A stretch of DNA of 64,000 bases from SIAQ01 sp963767835 (GCA_963767835.1 CAVYFY010000023.1:62001-126000); one strand, 5' to 3'; counted from the first letter of the stretch, positions 30,532-40,127 are shown. Notes: a model not told the origin generated them from the letters alone. Made by a program: numbers and translations.

Positions 30532-31326
30532 ATGGCTCTGGGATTGCTCGGATTGAAAGTCGGCATGACGCAAATCTTTGACGCCGACGGCAAGCTCGCC
30601 CCGGTCACCGTCATTGAGCTCGGCCCCTGCCCGGTTCTGCAGGTGCGCACCCTCGAGCGCGACAAGTATCACGCCGTGCAGATCGGCTTCAAGGACAAGC
30701 TGCGCCGCAAGGCGATCCGGGCCGAGCGTGGTCATGTCGCCTCGGAGTTCAGCTCCAAGCGGCGCGAAGGCTTGAAACAGGCCGGCGTGCAGATTCCGGA
30801 AAAAGCGAATTGCGAGCCGCAGCGCTACATCCGCGAGTTTCGCCTCGACAATGCCCCCGCGGCGGAGATCAAGGTCGGCGCGGTCCTGACCGCCGATCAG
30901 GTCTTCAAGGAAGGCCAGCACATCGACGTCGTCGGCACCAGCAAGGGGCGCGGCTACGCCGGCGTCATGAAACGGCACAATTTCCAGGGCATGCCCGCCG
31001 CCCACGGCGCCAAAAAGGTCCATCGCCAGCCCGGCAGCACCGCCTCGATGGCCTCCAACCGCGGTTCGGGCCGGCCCAAGAAAGGACACAAGGCCGCCGG
31101 CCAGTACGGCAACGCCCAGGTCACCGTCCGCAACCTCGACGTCGTCAAGGTCGATAAGGAAAATAACTTGCTCCTGGTCCGCGGCGCCGTCCCCGGCCCC
31201 AACGGCGGACTCCTCGTGGTCCGGCCCACCAACAAAAAAGACATTCCGAGTGACGAGGCACGCGCCAAGGCCGAATTGGCCAAGAAAAAGGGCAAGGGCG
31301 TCAAGATCGAGAAGAAAGCGAAGTGA
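30532..31326 (+). CDS. rplC: 50S ribosomal protein L3
   Basis: 264 residues, longer than the E. coli protein (209) owing to a Lys-rich tail (KKKGKGVKIEKKAK). Core motifs: GLLGLKVGMTQIFDADGKLA, GTSKGRGYAGVMKRHNFQGM, HRQPGSTASMASNRGSGRPK. It nucleates 50S assembly and lies near the peptidyl-transferase centre. rplD, rplW and the rest of the S10 cluster do not follow: the next gene is a YmdB-type phosphoesterase after a 192-bp palindromic element. Start at 30532 with an AAGGGAATC site. Confidence 0.96.
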   Translation: MALGLLGLKVGMTQIFDADGKLAPVTVIELGPCPVLQVRTLERDKYHAVQIGFKDKLRRKAIRAERGHVASEFSSKRREGLKQAGVQIPEKANCEPQRYIREFRLDNAPAAEIKVGAVLTADQVFKEGQHIDVVGTSKGRGYAGVMKRHNFQGMPAAHGAKKVHRQPGSTASMASNRGSGRPKKGHKAAGQYGNAQVTVRNLDVVKVDKENNLLLVRGAVPGPNGGLLVVRPTNKKDIPSDEARAKAELAKKKGKGVKIEKKAK

Positions 31327-31352
31327 TTACCTCCCGCCGCTCACGGCTTTAA

Positions 31353-31544
31353 CCTCGTTCCCACGCTCGGCGTGGGAACGCACTGCTTCGCGACGCTCCT
31401 GCGTCGCGGACGTGGTGCCTGGCTTGCACGTGATCGCTGGCGAAATGCCAGCAGTGGTAGAGCCGGAATAACAGTCCCACCAGGCGCGGGGTTTGAAACG
31501 CAGGAGCGTCGCGAAGCAGTGCGTTCCACGCTAAGGGAACGAGG
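31353..31544. repeat. About 190-bp palindromic element, copy 1
   Basis: Ends are inverted repeats: CCTCGTTCCCACGCTCGGCG, ...CACTGCTTCGCGACGCTCCT at the left and the complementary AGGAGCGTCGCGAAGCAGTG ... GGGAACGAGG at the right. The middle (about 80 bp) is unique. Both ends match the copy at 38434-38634 almost exactly. Confidence 0.9.
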
Positions 31545-31559
31545 CGTTCGGCAATTCCC

Positions 31560-32345
31560 ATGAAAATCCTGTTCATCGGCGACATCGTGGGCCAACCCGG
31601 CGTGGACGCCGTTCGCGCACTTGTTCCCAAGTTGATGGCCGACCATTCGCTCGATCTCGTCGTCGCCAATGCCGAGAATGTTTGCAGCGGCTCCGGGTTG
31701 ACGCCGAAGCAGTATCGCCAGCTGCGGACGGCCGGCGTCAATCTCATGACGATGGGAGACCACGTCTATCGCCGCAGCGAAATCATTTCAACGCTGCAAA
31801 CCGAGGATCGCATCTGCAAGCCGGCCAATTTCCCGCGCTCGGCGCCGGGCCGCGATTATCTCCTGGCCCCGGCGCGCGACGGCGTAATGGTCGCCGTCTT
31901 TTGCCTGTTGGGCCGAACCTTCATGCGGCCCGTCGATTGCCCGTTCATCGCGGCCGATCGCGTTCTTGCTGAGATTGCCGACAGGGCGAAAGTGATCCTG
32001 GTCGATATGCACGCCGAGGCGACTTCGGACAAATATTTGATGGGGCATTATCTCAAGGGGCGGGTCAGCGCGGTGCTGGGAACGCACACGCACGTGCCGA
32101 CCGCGGATGAGCATCTTCTGGGCACAACCGCGTTCATCAGCGATGTTGGAATGACGGGGCCGCATGAGAGCATCCTGGGCCGGCGCGTCGATCGGGTGCT
32201 GGCCCACGCGCTCGATTTCGTGCCGGCGGCATTCGACGTGGCCAGCGGCGACCCGCGTTTGTCCGGCGCCATCGTCGAGATCGATCCGGCGACCGGCCAT
32301 GCGCTATCGATTCGGCGGGTGCAGGAACGCGCTCCCGTTGCGTGA
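31560..32345 (+). CDS. YmdB-type (TIGR00282) metallophosphoesterase
   Basis: 261 residues. Calcineurin-like metal sites: FIGDIVGQPG, VVANAENVCSGSGL, VDMHAEATSDKYLMGHYL, GTHTHVPTADEHLL and a TAFISDVGMTGPHES signature of this family, which in Bacillus acts on cAMP and influences RNA turnover. The usual GNH metal-site motif reads MTMGDHVYRR here (Asn to Asp), which may be normal in this lineage. Start at 31560, 15 bases after a palindromic element; no clear Shine-Dalgarno. Cytoplasmic. Confidence 0.9.
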   Translation: MKILFIGDIVGQPGVDAVRALVPKLMADHSLDLVVANAENVCSGSGLTPKQYRQLRTAGVNLMTMGDHVYRRSEIISTLQTEDRICKPANFPRSAPGRDYLLAPARDGVMVAVFCLLGRTFMRPVDCPFIAADRVLAEIADRAKVILVDMHAEATSDKYLMGHYLKGRVSAVLGTHTHVPTADEHLLGTTAFISDVGMTGPHESILGRRVDRVLAHALDFVPAAFDVASGDPRLSGAIVEIDPATGHALSIRRVQERAPVA

Positions 32346-32465
32346 ACCACCGCATTTAAAACTGACAATTAGCAATCTATAACTTCAGATCTTGCCAACA
32401 GGCTACGCGGCTAACAATACAATTGCACGAGCGTTGTACCTTTGCGTTCATAACGGGCTAGCGAA

Positions 32466-32993
32466 ATGAAACATACGTTCCTAATAACGTTGCTGCTGTT
32501 AATTTCTTGCTCCCCTTTGACCGGGTGCTTCCCCCAAAAAAACCCGCCTCCCGGCCCACTTTTCGCTCCGAGCGGCGGGCAGGTGGAAAACACATGGGTG
32601 ATGACCTTTCTACGGGATGGTCGGCTTGTTGCAGCGGTTTGGTGCGACATTGATTTCACCAATGACGGTTCATGTGCAGGCAGTTGCGGCAACCAAGCGG
32701 GTTCTCGCAACCCCGCCACATATAACTCGGTACGAACAAAGGATGGCCGGTTCGTCGAATGGACCGTGGACATAAACATCGGACAGCCTGAGGTGGCAAC
32801 AATAAACGGCAAGGATTTTCGATTGGAAGATGGGTCGCTTTTCCTCGTCCGAACACGTCGGCCGGGCGCACCGGTCACCCAGGTTAAGGCGGACTTGAAA
32901 GGCAAGCAACCGACGCGTGAACTGTGGGCGCAGCTAGCCAAGGATAATGCCGAGGTTAAGCAGTTTCTCGCCGAAGGGGACGACAATAAGTGA
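32466..32993 (+). CDS. Uncharacterised lipoprotein
   Basis: 175 residues. N-terminal signal with lipobox (LLLLISCSPLTGC, Cys21 as lipidation site) followed by Pro-rich FPQKNPPPGPLFAP. The mature part has no family I recognise; WVMTFLRDGRLVAAVW, CDIDFTNDGSC and VEWTVDINIGQPEVATI look like a small beta-rich domain with a second pair of cysteines (GSCAGSCGN). Codon usage appears slightly less GC-rich than in neighbours. It converges on the nuo operon end. Confidence 0.7.
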   Translation: MKHTFLITLLLLISCSPLTGCFPQKNPPPGPLFAPSGGQVENTWVMTFLRDGRLVAAVWCDIDFTNDGSCAGSCGNQAGSRNPATYNSVRTKDGRFVEWTVDINIGQPEVATINGKDFRLEDGSLFLVRTRRPGAPVTQVKADLKGKQPTRELWAQLAKDNAEVKQFLAEGDDNK

Positions 32994-33053
32994 TTTAATA
33001 GGTGGTTTCACCAACATTCTCGTCGGCCATTACACGCCGCCGCACTTCGTCGA

Positions 33054-34714
33054 TCACGTGCAACGCGCAAGGAATGCGACCTGAAATTGTAAGTTGCCAA
33101 TGGTTAGGTTCACGGCCGAACCGCATTCATCGCCGCTGGCTGATTCCGCTCGGGCCGCAATGTCGTTTGCCGCACGGCGCGTAAGAATCCAACTTGATCC
33201 CGGCGGCACGCTCAGGAGCAGTGTCAGCGCGGCGCAGATCGCGAGCGCGGCCAGGCCGGTCATGGGGCCGCGCGTCTCGATCGGCTTGACCGCATCGCGC
33301 AGGTACATGACGCTCAGGATTCGCAGATAATACCAGGCGCCGACGGCGGCGTTGAGCATGCCGATCAAGGCCAGCGTCGGGTACAGCCAGCGGTCCTCCG
33401 GGGTTTGTACCGTCATGGCCCCGAAGAAGATGAGGAATTTGCCGTTGAAGCCCGCCGTCAGCGGAATTCCGATGAAGCTCAAGAGCAGCACCCCGACCAT
33501 GAGGGCGATCTTCGGATGGCTTTTCGCCAGGCCCGCCAGATCGTCCACGGTCTCCACCGGGCGTCGGGCCGATGCAGCATCAAGATGACGGCGAACAGGC
33601 CGAACGTCATCAAGCCATAGGCGATGAGATAAAACAGCATGGCCGCGACACCGCTGGTCGCGGAATCGCTCTTCGACAGGTACGACGCGCTGGCGAGGGC
33701 GACGAGCATGTAGCCGGCGTTGGCGATGCTGGAATAGGCAAGAAGGCGTTTGAGGTTGTCCTGCAAGAGCGCGAGGAAGTTGCCGACGGTCATGGTCAAC
33801 ACGGCGAGGAACCAGAACAGCGTCGGCGCCTGCTCGGAAATTGCGATGCCGACAAGCGGGCGGTATCCCATGCTCACCTCGGCTGGCACGACGAAGCCGA
33901 ACACGCGCAGGATGGCGATGAAGCCGGCGATCTTGGGGATGTACGATAAAAACGCCGCCCCGCTCGTCGAAGTCCCCTGGAACACGTCCGGAGCGTAAAA
34001 ATGAAACGGCACCGCGGCAATGCGAAAGCCGAGCCCCGCCGCAATGGTCAGCATCGCGATCTGCGCCAGCCCGGAAACTTCCTTGGCCTGCTGGGCATTG
34101 GCCCCGTACAGCACTTGCAGGATGCCAGCGATATTCGTCGTTCCCGTCAGCCCGAAGAGATAGCTGAACCCGAAAAGCGTCAGCGCCGACGAGAAAATGC
34201 TCAAGAGAAAATACTTGATCGATGCTTCTTGCGCGGCGTCGTCATGCCGCGGCAAATACAGCAGGACATAGGTCGGAATGCTGACCATTTCCAGGGCGAG
34301 AAAAAGCGTGACCAGATCGTTAGACGCGCCGACCAGGCTGAGACCCGCGATGATGATCAAAAAGCAGGCGTGATGATCGGCCGCCTGTTTCTCCGGCATA
34401 TCATGCCAGGCCAACAGCAAGAACACCGCACCAGCCGCCAGGGCCAGCACGCGCGTCAGCATGGCCAGCGAATCGAACAAGAGCGGCACACCGACTGCGG
34501 CGTTGGCGTTATCAGCGAATTTCGGACTCGCCGCGATCAGCAAATGCATCAGCAAGGCGACGGCAATCCCAGCTAGCGCCACCCGGCCCCAAAGATTGCG
34601 ATCGGCCTTGAATAATCCGCCGATGAACAGGACGCACGCGCACGCCACCAGCGCCATCTCCGGCAAGAGCAGCGTGAACAGATCAGCCAGGGCGTGTTCA
34701 TAGGGATGCGACAT
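33054..34714 (-). CDS. nuoN: NADH-quinone oxidoreductase subunit N (one-base frameshift)
   Basis: About 553 residues after restoring one base near 33557 (HRPDAR-VETVDDLAGL; GGG read as GG). Antiporter-like proton-translocating membrane subunit of complex I. Motifs: LFLALEMVSIPTYVLLYLPR, YFLLSIFSSALTLFG, FHFYAPDVFQGTSTSGAAFL, and after the break IGIPLTAGFNGKFLIFFGAM. An alternative GTG start at 34726 overlaps the nuoM stop. Last gene of the operon. The indel is probably an assembly error. Confidence 0.9.
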
Positions 34715-34722
34715 CGCTAGGT

Positions 34723-36426
34723 TCACTCTTTCATCTGGGCCAGCGGGTTGATCGGCCCCCGGCCCTGCTCCGCAAGAACCGTCTTGCGGCTCTCCAAGAT
34801 CTTCGCCACAACGTCAATGTCCGGCTTCACCGAATTCAGCACCGGCTGCGGATACACGCCGATCAAAAGGCAGAGCGCCATGATCGGCGCCAGCGTGGCG
34901 ATCTCGCGCGGCGTGATGTCGGTCACCTCCGGGCCCTCGTGGTGCGGCTCCTTGAAATCGCCAAAGAAAACTTGCCGCAGCATCGTCATCATGTACCACG
35001 CGCCAAGGATGATGCCCGCAGTCCCCAGAATTGCCAGCGCCGGCCGAGCGTCGATCATGCCGAAGAAGACGAGCGACTCGCCGACGAACCCGTTCAGCCC
35101 TGGCAAACCGACGCTCGACAGGCTGATGAAGACCATGCAGAACGTAATCGATTTCAGCTTCGAGCCCATGCCGCCGTAGTCGGCGATCATGCGCGTGTGG
35201 TAGCGTTCGTAAAGCATGCCGACGATCAAGAAGAGGGCGCCGGTGGACAGTCCGTGGTTGATCATCTGCATCAAGCTCCCCGTCAGCCCGGTGCTGTTGA
35301 GCGCGAACAGGCCGAGCGTGCAGAAGCCGAGATGGCTGACCGAGGAATAGGCGACGAGCTTCTTGATGTCATCCTGCGCCTTGCGGCACATCGCTCCGTA
35401 AATGATGGCGATAACTGAGAGCGTGCCGATGAGCGGCGCGCCGAACGTGATGGCCGCATCGGGCGCGAGCGGCACGCAAAGTCTTAGGAAGCCGTAGGTG
35501 CCCATTTTCAGCAAGACGCCGGCCAACAGAACGCTTCCCGCCGTCGGCGCTTCGACGTGCGCCAGCGGCAGCCAGGTGTGCACCGGAAAGAGCGGCACCT
35601 TGATCGCGAAGCCGACCATCATCGCCAGAAACACCCAGAACTGAAACGAACGGAAGAATTCACGATCCGCGGCGTTGGCCTGAGCGGCTTGCAGGAGATC
35701 GCTGAACGTCGTCACGAGCTCCGGGATCGAAAATGTTAGCGTGTGCGTGCGCTGGTAGCAGATCATCACCACCGCGAGCAGGCCGAGAAAGGTGACGAGG
35801 CTGCCGGCCAGCGTGAAGATGAAGAACTTCCGCGCCGCGTAACGGCGCTCCGGGCCGCCCCAGATGCCGATCAGAAAAAAGAGCGGCACCAAGGTCAGCT
35901 CGAAGAAGACGTAAAACAGGATGATGTCGAACGCCAGGAAGACACCGATCAAGCCGAAGCCCAGCAGCAAAAGCCAGGCGTGAAATTCGTTGACGCGTTC
36001 CTGAACGGCATTCCACGAGATCAGCACCGAGGACACCATCAACAGCGATGTCAGCACGATGAGCCAAACATTCATGCCGTCGAGGCCGATGAAAAACTGG
36101 ATGGCGCCGAGCTTGGGGGCATTCTTCGCCGCGGCATCTCGGCCGGCGCCGAAATCGATGAGGTTCCAGGTCGTCTCGTGCTTGCGCTCCGCCGTCGATC
36201 CCGGCACGAACGCGGGCTGATAGGTCTTGAGTTCGCCGGTTTCGCCGCGCCCAGCGAGGAATGCGCCGGCGAGCACGACGGCGAAGACAGCGCCGGCGAC
36301 GGTGGCGCCGAGGCTGATCTGCCGCACAAGTTTCGCGCGACCTTGTCCAAGGCATGCGACGACAATCGCCGCCACACCTGGGAGCAGCAGGAGCAAGATC
36401 AACAGCAGTTGGCAAACAGAATCCAT
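34723..36426 (-). CDS. nuoM: NADH-quinone oxidoreductase subunit M
   Basis: 567 residues. Antiporter-like subunit with about 14 membrane helices; FFIGLDGMNVWLIVLTSLLM, YVFFELTLVPLFFLIGIWGG (conserved Glu), FAIKVPLFPVHTWLPLAHVE (conserved Lys), YSSVSHLGFCTLGLFALN and LPGLNGFVGE match the family. It has a long periplasmic loop between the second and third helices (GRGETGELKTYQPAFVPGS ... DFGAGRDAAAKNAPKLGA). Between nuoL and nuoN in the operon. Confidence 0.95.
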   Translation of the reverse strand: MDSVCQLLLILLLLLPGVAAIVVACLGQGRAKLVRQISLGATVAGAVFAVVLAGAFLAGRGETGELKTYQPAFVPGSTAERKHETTWNLIDFGAGRDAAAKNAPKLGAIQFFIGLDGMNVWLIVLTSLLMVSSVLISWNAVQERVNEFHAWLLLLGFGLIGVFLAFDIILFYVFFELTLVPLFFLIGIWGGPERRYAARKFFIFTLAGSLVTFLGLLAVVMICYQRTHTLTFSIPELVTTFSDLLQAAQANAADREFFRSFQFWVFLAMMVGFAIKVPLFPVHTWLPLAHVEAPTAGSVLLAGVLLKMGTYGFLRLCVPLAPDAAITFGAPLIGTLSVIAIIYGAMCRKAQDDIKKLVAYSSVSHLGFCTLGLFALNSTGLTGSLMQMINHGLSTGALFLIVGMLYERYHTRMIADYGGMGSKLKSITFCMVFISLSSVGLPGLNGFVGESLVFFGMIDARPALAILGTAGIILGAWYMMTMLRQVFFGDFKEPHHEGPEVTDITPREIATLAPIMALCLLIGVYPQPVLNSVKPDIDVVAKILESRKTVLAEQGRGPINPLAQMKE

Positions 36427-36454
36427 GAAGCATCCATTCGTACTTACACCAAAT

Positions 36455-38422
36455 TCACCGCAGCAACACCGACATCGCGAAGCCCGCCAGCCCCAGCGCC
36501 ATCAATAGCGCGTAGAATTGCACCAGGCCGTTCTGCGCTGGCCGTACCAAATGGGCCACGAACACGGGCGTCTGCCCGAGCAGATCGACCAGGCCGTCGA
36601 GAATGTAAGTATCGACGATCCGGCACACATGCGCGAAGATCATCATTGGCCTGACGATGAGCAGCTCGTAGAGTTCGTCGAAGAAAAACTTGTTGCGCGA
36701 CAGTTCAAATATCGTCGCCATCCGGTTCGCCATGTCGCCGGCAAGTGAGGGCTGCTTGACATACATCCAGTAAGCGATGCCGATGCCGGCTAGGGCGATG
36801 GCGCTGCTGACGATCATCAGCGGCACGTTCATGTGATGCGCCTCGGTGGGAATCAAATCGGCGGCGAACTGCGGCTTGATCCAGGTCGCCTCAAGGAAGG
36901 TTTCAAATGGATGAATCAGCGGAAAGGCAAGCACCAGGCCGACGCCCAGAGCGCCGATGGCGAGAATCCTGAGCGGCCAGGCCATCACCGGCGGCGCTTC
37001 GTGCGGATGCTCGACCCCATCCGGGAATTTCTCTTCGCCGTGGAACGTCTTGAAGTACGCGCGGAAGGTGTAAAACGCGGTCAGCCCGGCCGTGAACATG
37101 CCGCTGAAAAACAAAAGGCAGTAGGTTCCCGCCATCAAGCCGTGCCCGGCGCGCCAGGCAGCGTAGTTCGTCGCCAGGATTTCGTCCTTGCTCCAGAAGC
37201 CAGAGAATATCGGCACCCCCGCCAGCGCCAGGCAGCCGCACAGGAAGGTCCAGTGCGTGATGGGCAGCGCTTTTCTGAGGCCGCTGAATTGCCTCATATC
37301 GCTGATATTGCCCATGGCGTGCATGACGCTGCCGGCGCCGAGGAAGAGGAGGGCCTTGAAGAAAGCATGCGTGAACAGGTGGAAGATGGCCGCCGTTACC
37401 GCGAGGGCCGCGAGCTTGTGTTCACCGGTTCCTGTGCCGCTGCCGAGCGCGAGGAACATGTAGCCGAGCTGGCTGATCGTCGAATAGGCGAGCACGCGCT
37501 TCAGGTCAGTCTGGGTGACGGCAATCGCCGCCGCGAGAAGGGCCGTGAATCCGCCGATGCCGGCCACGACGAGTTGGGCACTCGGCTCGATGCCGAAGAG
37601 AGGGGTGCATCGCGCCACGAGATAGACGCCGGCGGTCACCATCGTGGCGGCATGGATGAGGGCGCTGACCGGCGACGGGCCTTCCATCGCATCGGGGAGC
37701 CAGACGTGCAGCGGAAACTGCGCCGACTTGCCCACCGCGCCGAAGAACAAGCACAAACATGCCCAGAACAGCACTCCCTGGTTGCTGTAAATGGTCGCGT
37801 CGGCAAAGACCGCCTCGAATTCGAGCGAGTGCCTGCCGTAGTGCCAGAGGAGCAGGATGCCGATGAATAGGCCGATGTCCCCAAGGCGCGTGACGAGGAA
37901 CGCCTTGCGCGCCGCCGTTGCGGCGGAGGGCTTGGCGTACCAGAAGCCGATCAAGAGGTAGCTGCACAGGCCGACCCCTTCCCAGCAGCCGTACAGGAGG
38001 ATGAAGTTGTTCGCCAGCACCAGACCGACCATGAAAAAGAGAAACCCGCTGACCGCCGCGAAGAAGCGCGGATAACCTGGATCGCCGTGCATGTAGCCGA
38101 CGGAATAAATGGCGATCAAGGAGCCGATGAAGGTGACCATGACGAGCATAATGGCGGTGAGCCCGTCGGCACGCAGCGAAAAATTGGCGGTGAAGTTGCC
38201 CGCGCCGATCCAGGGAAGATCCTGCCCCACGATAATCGGCTCGCCATTCCCAGTGGCGACACCAATGAACGCGAAAACGGCAAAGAAGCACGAGCCAACC
38301 GCCCCCGCGATGCACGGGATGTGGCACTTCTCCGGAAACCAGCGCCGCCCCACGGCCGCGATCGTCACCGTACCCAACAACGGCAGCAGCGGAATCATCC
38401 ATAGGTAGAAAACGCTAGACAT
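36455..38422 (-). CDS. nuoL: NADH-quinone oxidoreductase subunit L
   Basis: 655 residues. The largest antiporter-like subunit of complex I, with a C-terminal lateral helix. Motifs: DGLTAIMLVMVTFIGSLIAI, YGCWEGVGLCSYLLIGFWY, KSAQFPLHVWLPDAMEGPSP, LIHAATMVTAGVYLVARC, YSTISQLGYMFLALGSG and FKALLFLGAGSVMHAM. Start at 38422 (MSSVFYLWMIPLLP): the longer frame upstream translates the end of a palindromic element. That element (38434-38634) fills the gap after nuoK. Confidence 0.96.
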   Translation of the reverse strand: MSSVFYLWMIPLLPLLGTVTIAAVGRRWFPEKCHIPCIAGAVGSCFFAVFAFIGVATGNGEPIIVGQDLPWIGAGNFTANFSLRADGLTAIMLVMVTFIGSLIAIYSVGYMHGDPGYPRFFAAVSGFLFFMVGLVLANNFILLYGCWEGVGLCSYLLIGFWYAKPSAATAARKAFLVTRLGDIGLFIGILLLWHYGRHSLEFEAVFADATIYSNQGVLFWACLCLFFGAVGKSAQFPLHVWLPDAMEGPSPVSALIHAATMVTAGVYLVARCTPLFGIEPSAQLVVAGIGGFTALLAAAIAVTQTDLKRVLAYSTISQLGYMFLALGSGTGTGEHKLAALAVTAAIFHLFTHAFFKALLFLGAGSVMHAMGNISDMRQFSGLRKALPITHWTFLCGCLALAGVPIFSGFWSKDEILATNYAAWRAGHGLMAGTYCLLFFSGMFTAGLTAFYTFRAYFKTFHGEEKFPDGVEHPHEAPPVMAWPLRILAIGALGVGLVLAFPLIHPFETFLEATWIKPQFAADLIPTEAHHMNVPLMIVSSAIALAGIGIAYWMYVKQPSLAGDMANRMATIFELSRNKFFFDELYELLIVRPMMIFAHVCRIVDTYILDGLVDLLGQTPVFVAHLVRPAQNGLVQFYALLMALGLAGFAMSVLLR

Positions 38423-38433
38423 GGCCGCCCCCT

Positions 38434-38634
38434 CCTCGTTCCCACGCTCGGCGTGGGAACGCACTGCTTCGCGACGCTCCTGCGTCGCGGGCTACATGCC
38501 ATGTTTGCGATCCGTCGCACGCTCGCTGGAACAATTGCCTCGGCGAAGGCGATCTTGGATTCTGCGAGGCGTCCAGTCCGGGACGCCGGAGCGTCGCGAA
38601 GCAGTGCGTTCCCACGCCGAGCGTGGGAACGAGG
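38434..38634. repeat. About 200-bp palindromic element, copy 2, in the nuoK-nuoL gap
   Basis: Left end CCTCGTTCCCACGCTCGGCG ... CTTCGCGACGCTCCTGCGTC; right end is the inverse (GGAGCGTCGCGAAGCAGTGC ... CGTGGGAACGAGG). Ends match copy 1 at 31353-31544; the middle does not. Each end also contains a 14-bp hairpin (TTCCCACG/CGTGGGAA). Confidence 0.92.
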
Positions 38635-38643
38635 ACTTTCTTG

Positions 38644-39078
38644 CTAGACATGGCTCACCTCCTGCGGCTCCGCGTGCGCCGGTTCGACGCCTGATTCGAT
38701 CAAGTGCGCTGGTTCCTCCGGCTTCGGCGCCGGCGGCAAGGCGTCCTCGTCCTCGATCGGCTCCTGGTCCGGCTCGCGCAACTCCTGCCACAGGCTGACA
38801 TCGAGCGATTTCTTCCGCTTGTACAGCATCAGGATCAGCGCCAGGGCAATCGCCGCCTCACACGCCGCCACCGTCAGGATGAACAGCACCAGCACCTGCC
38901 CGCCCAGATCGCCGCGAAATTTGGCAAATGCGACCAGGTTGACCGCGACACCTTGCAGCATCAATTCGGCCGACAAGAACATGATGATCAGGTTGCGGCG
39001 CGTCAGGAACCCGGCCATGCCTAGCACGAACAGCACGGCGCCGACAATCAGATAGCTCTCCAGGTTGGCGGGGCTCAT
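38644..39078 (-). CDS. nuoK: NADH-quinone oxidoreductase subunit K
   Basis: 144 residues. Three membrane helices with the conserved Glu of SAELMLQGVAVNLVAFAK and VAACEAAIALALILMLYKRK. The first 100 residues are standard NuoK; a 45-residue acidic and Pro-rich tail (EPDQEPIEDEDALPPAPKPE...) is additional. The start overlaps the nuoJ stop by four bases. The cytoplasmic tail has no recognised motif. Confidence 0.95.
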   Translation of the reverse strand: MSPANLESYLIVGAVLFVLGMAGFLTRRNLIIMFLSAELMLQGVAVNLVAFAKFRGDLGGQVLVLFILTVAACEAAIALALILMLYKRKKSLDVSLWQELREPDQEPIEDEDALPPAPKPEEPAHLIESGVEPAHAEPQEVSHV

Positions 39079-40127
39079 CGCAGGCCCTCCGACTTCCGCC
39101 CGGCAATGGCAATGGCGCCGATCGTGGCCACCAAAAGCAGCGTCGCCGCCAACTCGACCGGCACGAGATAATCGGTGAACAGCGTGCGCCCAAGAGCGGC
39201 CACGTTGCGCGCCGGCAGCTGGCCCGGCTCGAAATGCTTCGGCGTGTTCTTGTCCGGCGGCGCGCCCAGCGCCAGGCTGCCTTGCCGATCACGGCTCAGC
39301 GTAACGGCCGCGTGCAAAAGAGCGGCCTTCTTCTTGACCTCCTCCACGTTCATCCGCTGCCAGGCCTGTTGCAAATTGATGCTTTCGTCTTCAATCTTCG
39401 GATCGTGGAAATGCTTCTGCAAGTTTTCGACCAGCGGGCGAGTTTTCTTGAACATCTCCGCTTTCTTCGGATCACCCAGCACATTCTTGATGTCAGCATC
39501 GTCCTTGGCGTCCTTGAGGACCGCCAGATCGCTCACGATGCTGTCGAGGATTTGGCGCTCGCCGGCGGGATGGCGGTAATTCCTTTCCAACACGCACAAG
39601 AGCGCCGCCAGGAGGATGCAGCCCGCCAGGCTGGCAAGGAACGGCTCGCGCGAACGCTGGTCGGCATTGGACACGCCTTCCTGCTGGGCGAGCATGATGA
39701 CGAAAAGAAACGTCACGACGATGGCGCCCGCGTAGACGATGATTGTCGCCGCCATCAGAAACGGGGCCGCGAGAAGCAGGAACAGCCCGCACGTGCTTAG
39801 CACCACAAGCGCGAACGACAGTGCCGCGTGCACCGGATTGCTCTGCGTGATCATCATGACGCCTGCGGCGACCGCCAGGCCGGCGAAGGCGTAAAACAGG
39901 ATCGATTCTTCCCAGCGCGCATCGATGCGCAGGAAAACCGCCGCCCCAACGATCATCGCCAGCGCCGCCAGCACGCCGCCCCAAATTGGCCTGGCCCGCC
40001 GCGCCTTGGGAAAACGCAGATAGATCGCTCCAAATCCGAGCACCGGCGGCACGAGCAAAAGCCAGCTCTCGCGCAGAAACGCCATCAGCGTCGGCCCGGA
40101 TTCGTTATCGGCGAACAAAAATTGCAT
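39075..40127 (-). CDS. nuoJ: NADH-quinone oxidoreductase subunit J, enlarged
   Basis: 350 residues against about 165-200 in most bacteria. The core is standard: SNPVHAALSFALVVLSTCGL, AATIIVYAGAIVVTFLFVIM, and the final helix YLVPVELAATLLLVATIGAI. Two differences: an N-terminal extension of about 75 residues with two extra hydrophobic segments (FLRESWLLLVPPVLGFGAIY, then LAALAMIVGAAVFLR), and a charged loop of about 130 residues (about 180-310) between the fourth and fifth canonical helices, predicted on the outer side. Start at 40127 (MQFLFADNES). Overlaps nuoK. Confidence 0.93.
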   Translation of the reverse strand: MQFLFADNESGPTLMAFLRESWLLLVPPVLGFGAIYLRFPKARRARPIWGGVLAALAMIVGAAVFLRIDARWEESILFYAFAGLAVAAGVMMITQSNPVHAALSFALVVLSTCGLFLLLAAPFLMAATIIVYAGAIVVTFLFVIMLAQQEGVSNADQRSREPFLASLAGCILLAALLCVLERNYRHPAGERQILDSIVSDLAVLKDAKDDADIKNVLGDPKKAEMFKKTRPLVENLQKHFHDPKIEDESINLQQAWQRMNVEEVKKKAALLHAAVTLSRDRQGSLALGAPPDKNTPKHFEPGQLPARNVAALGRTLFTDYLVPVELAATLLLVATIGAIAIAGRKSEGLR

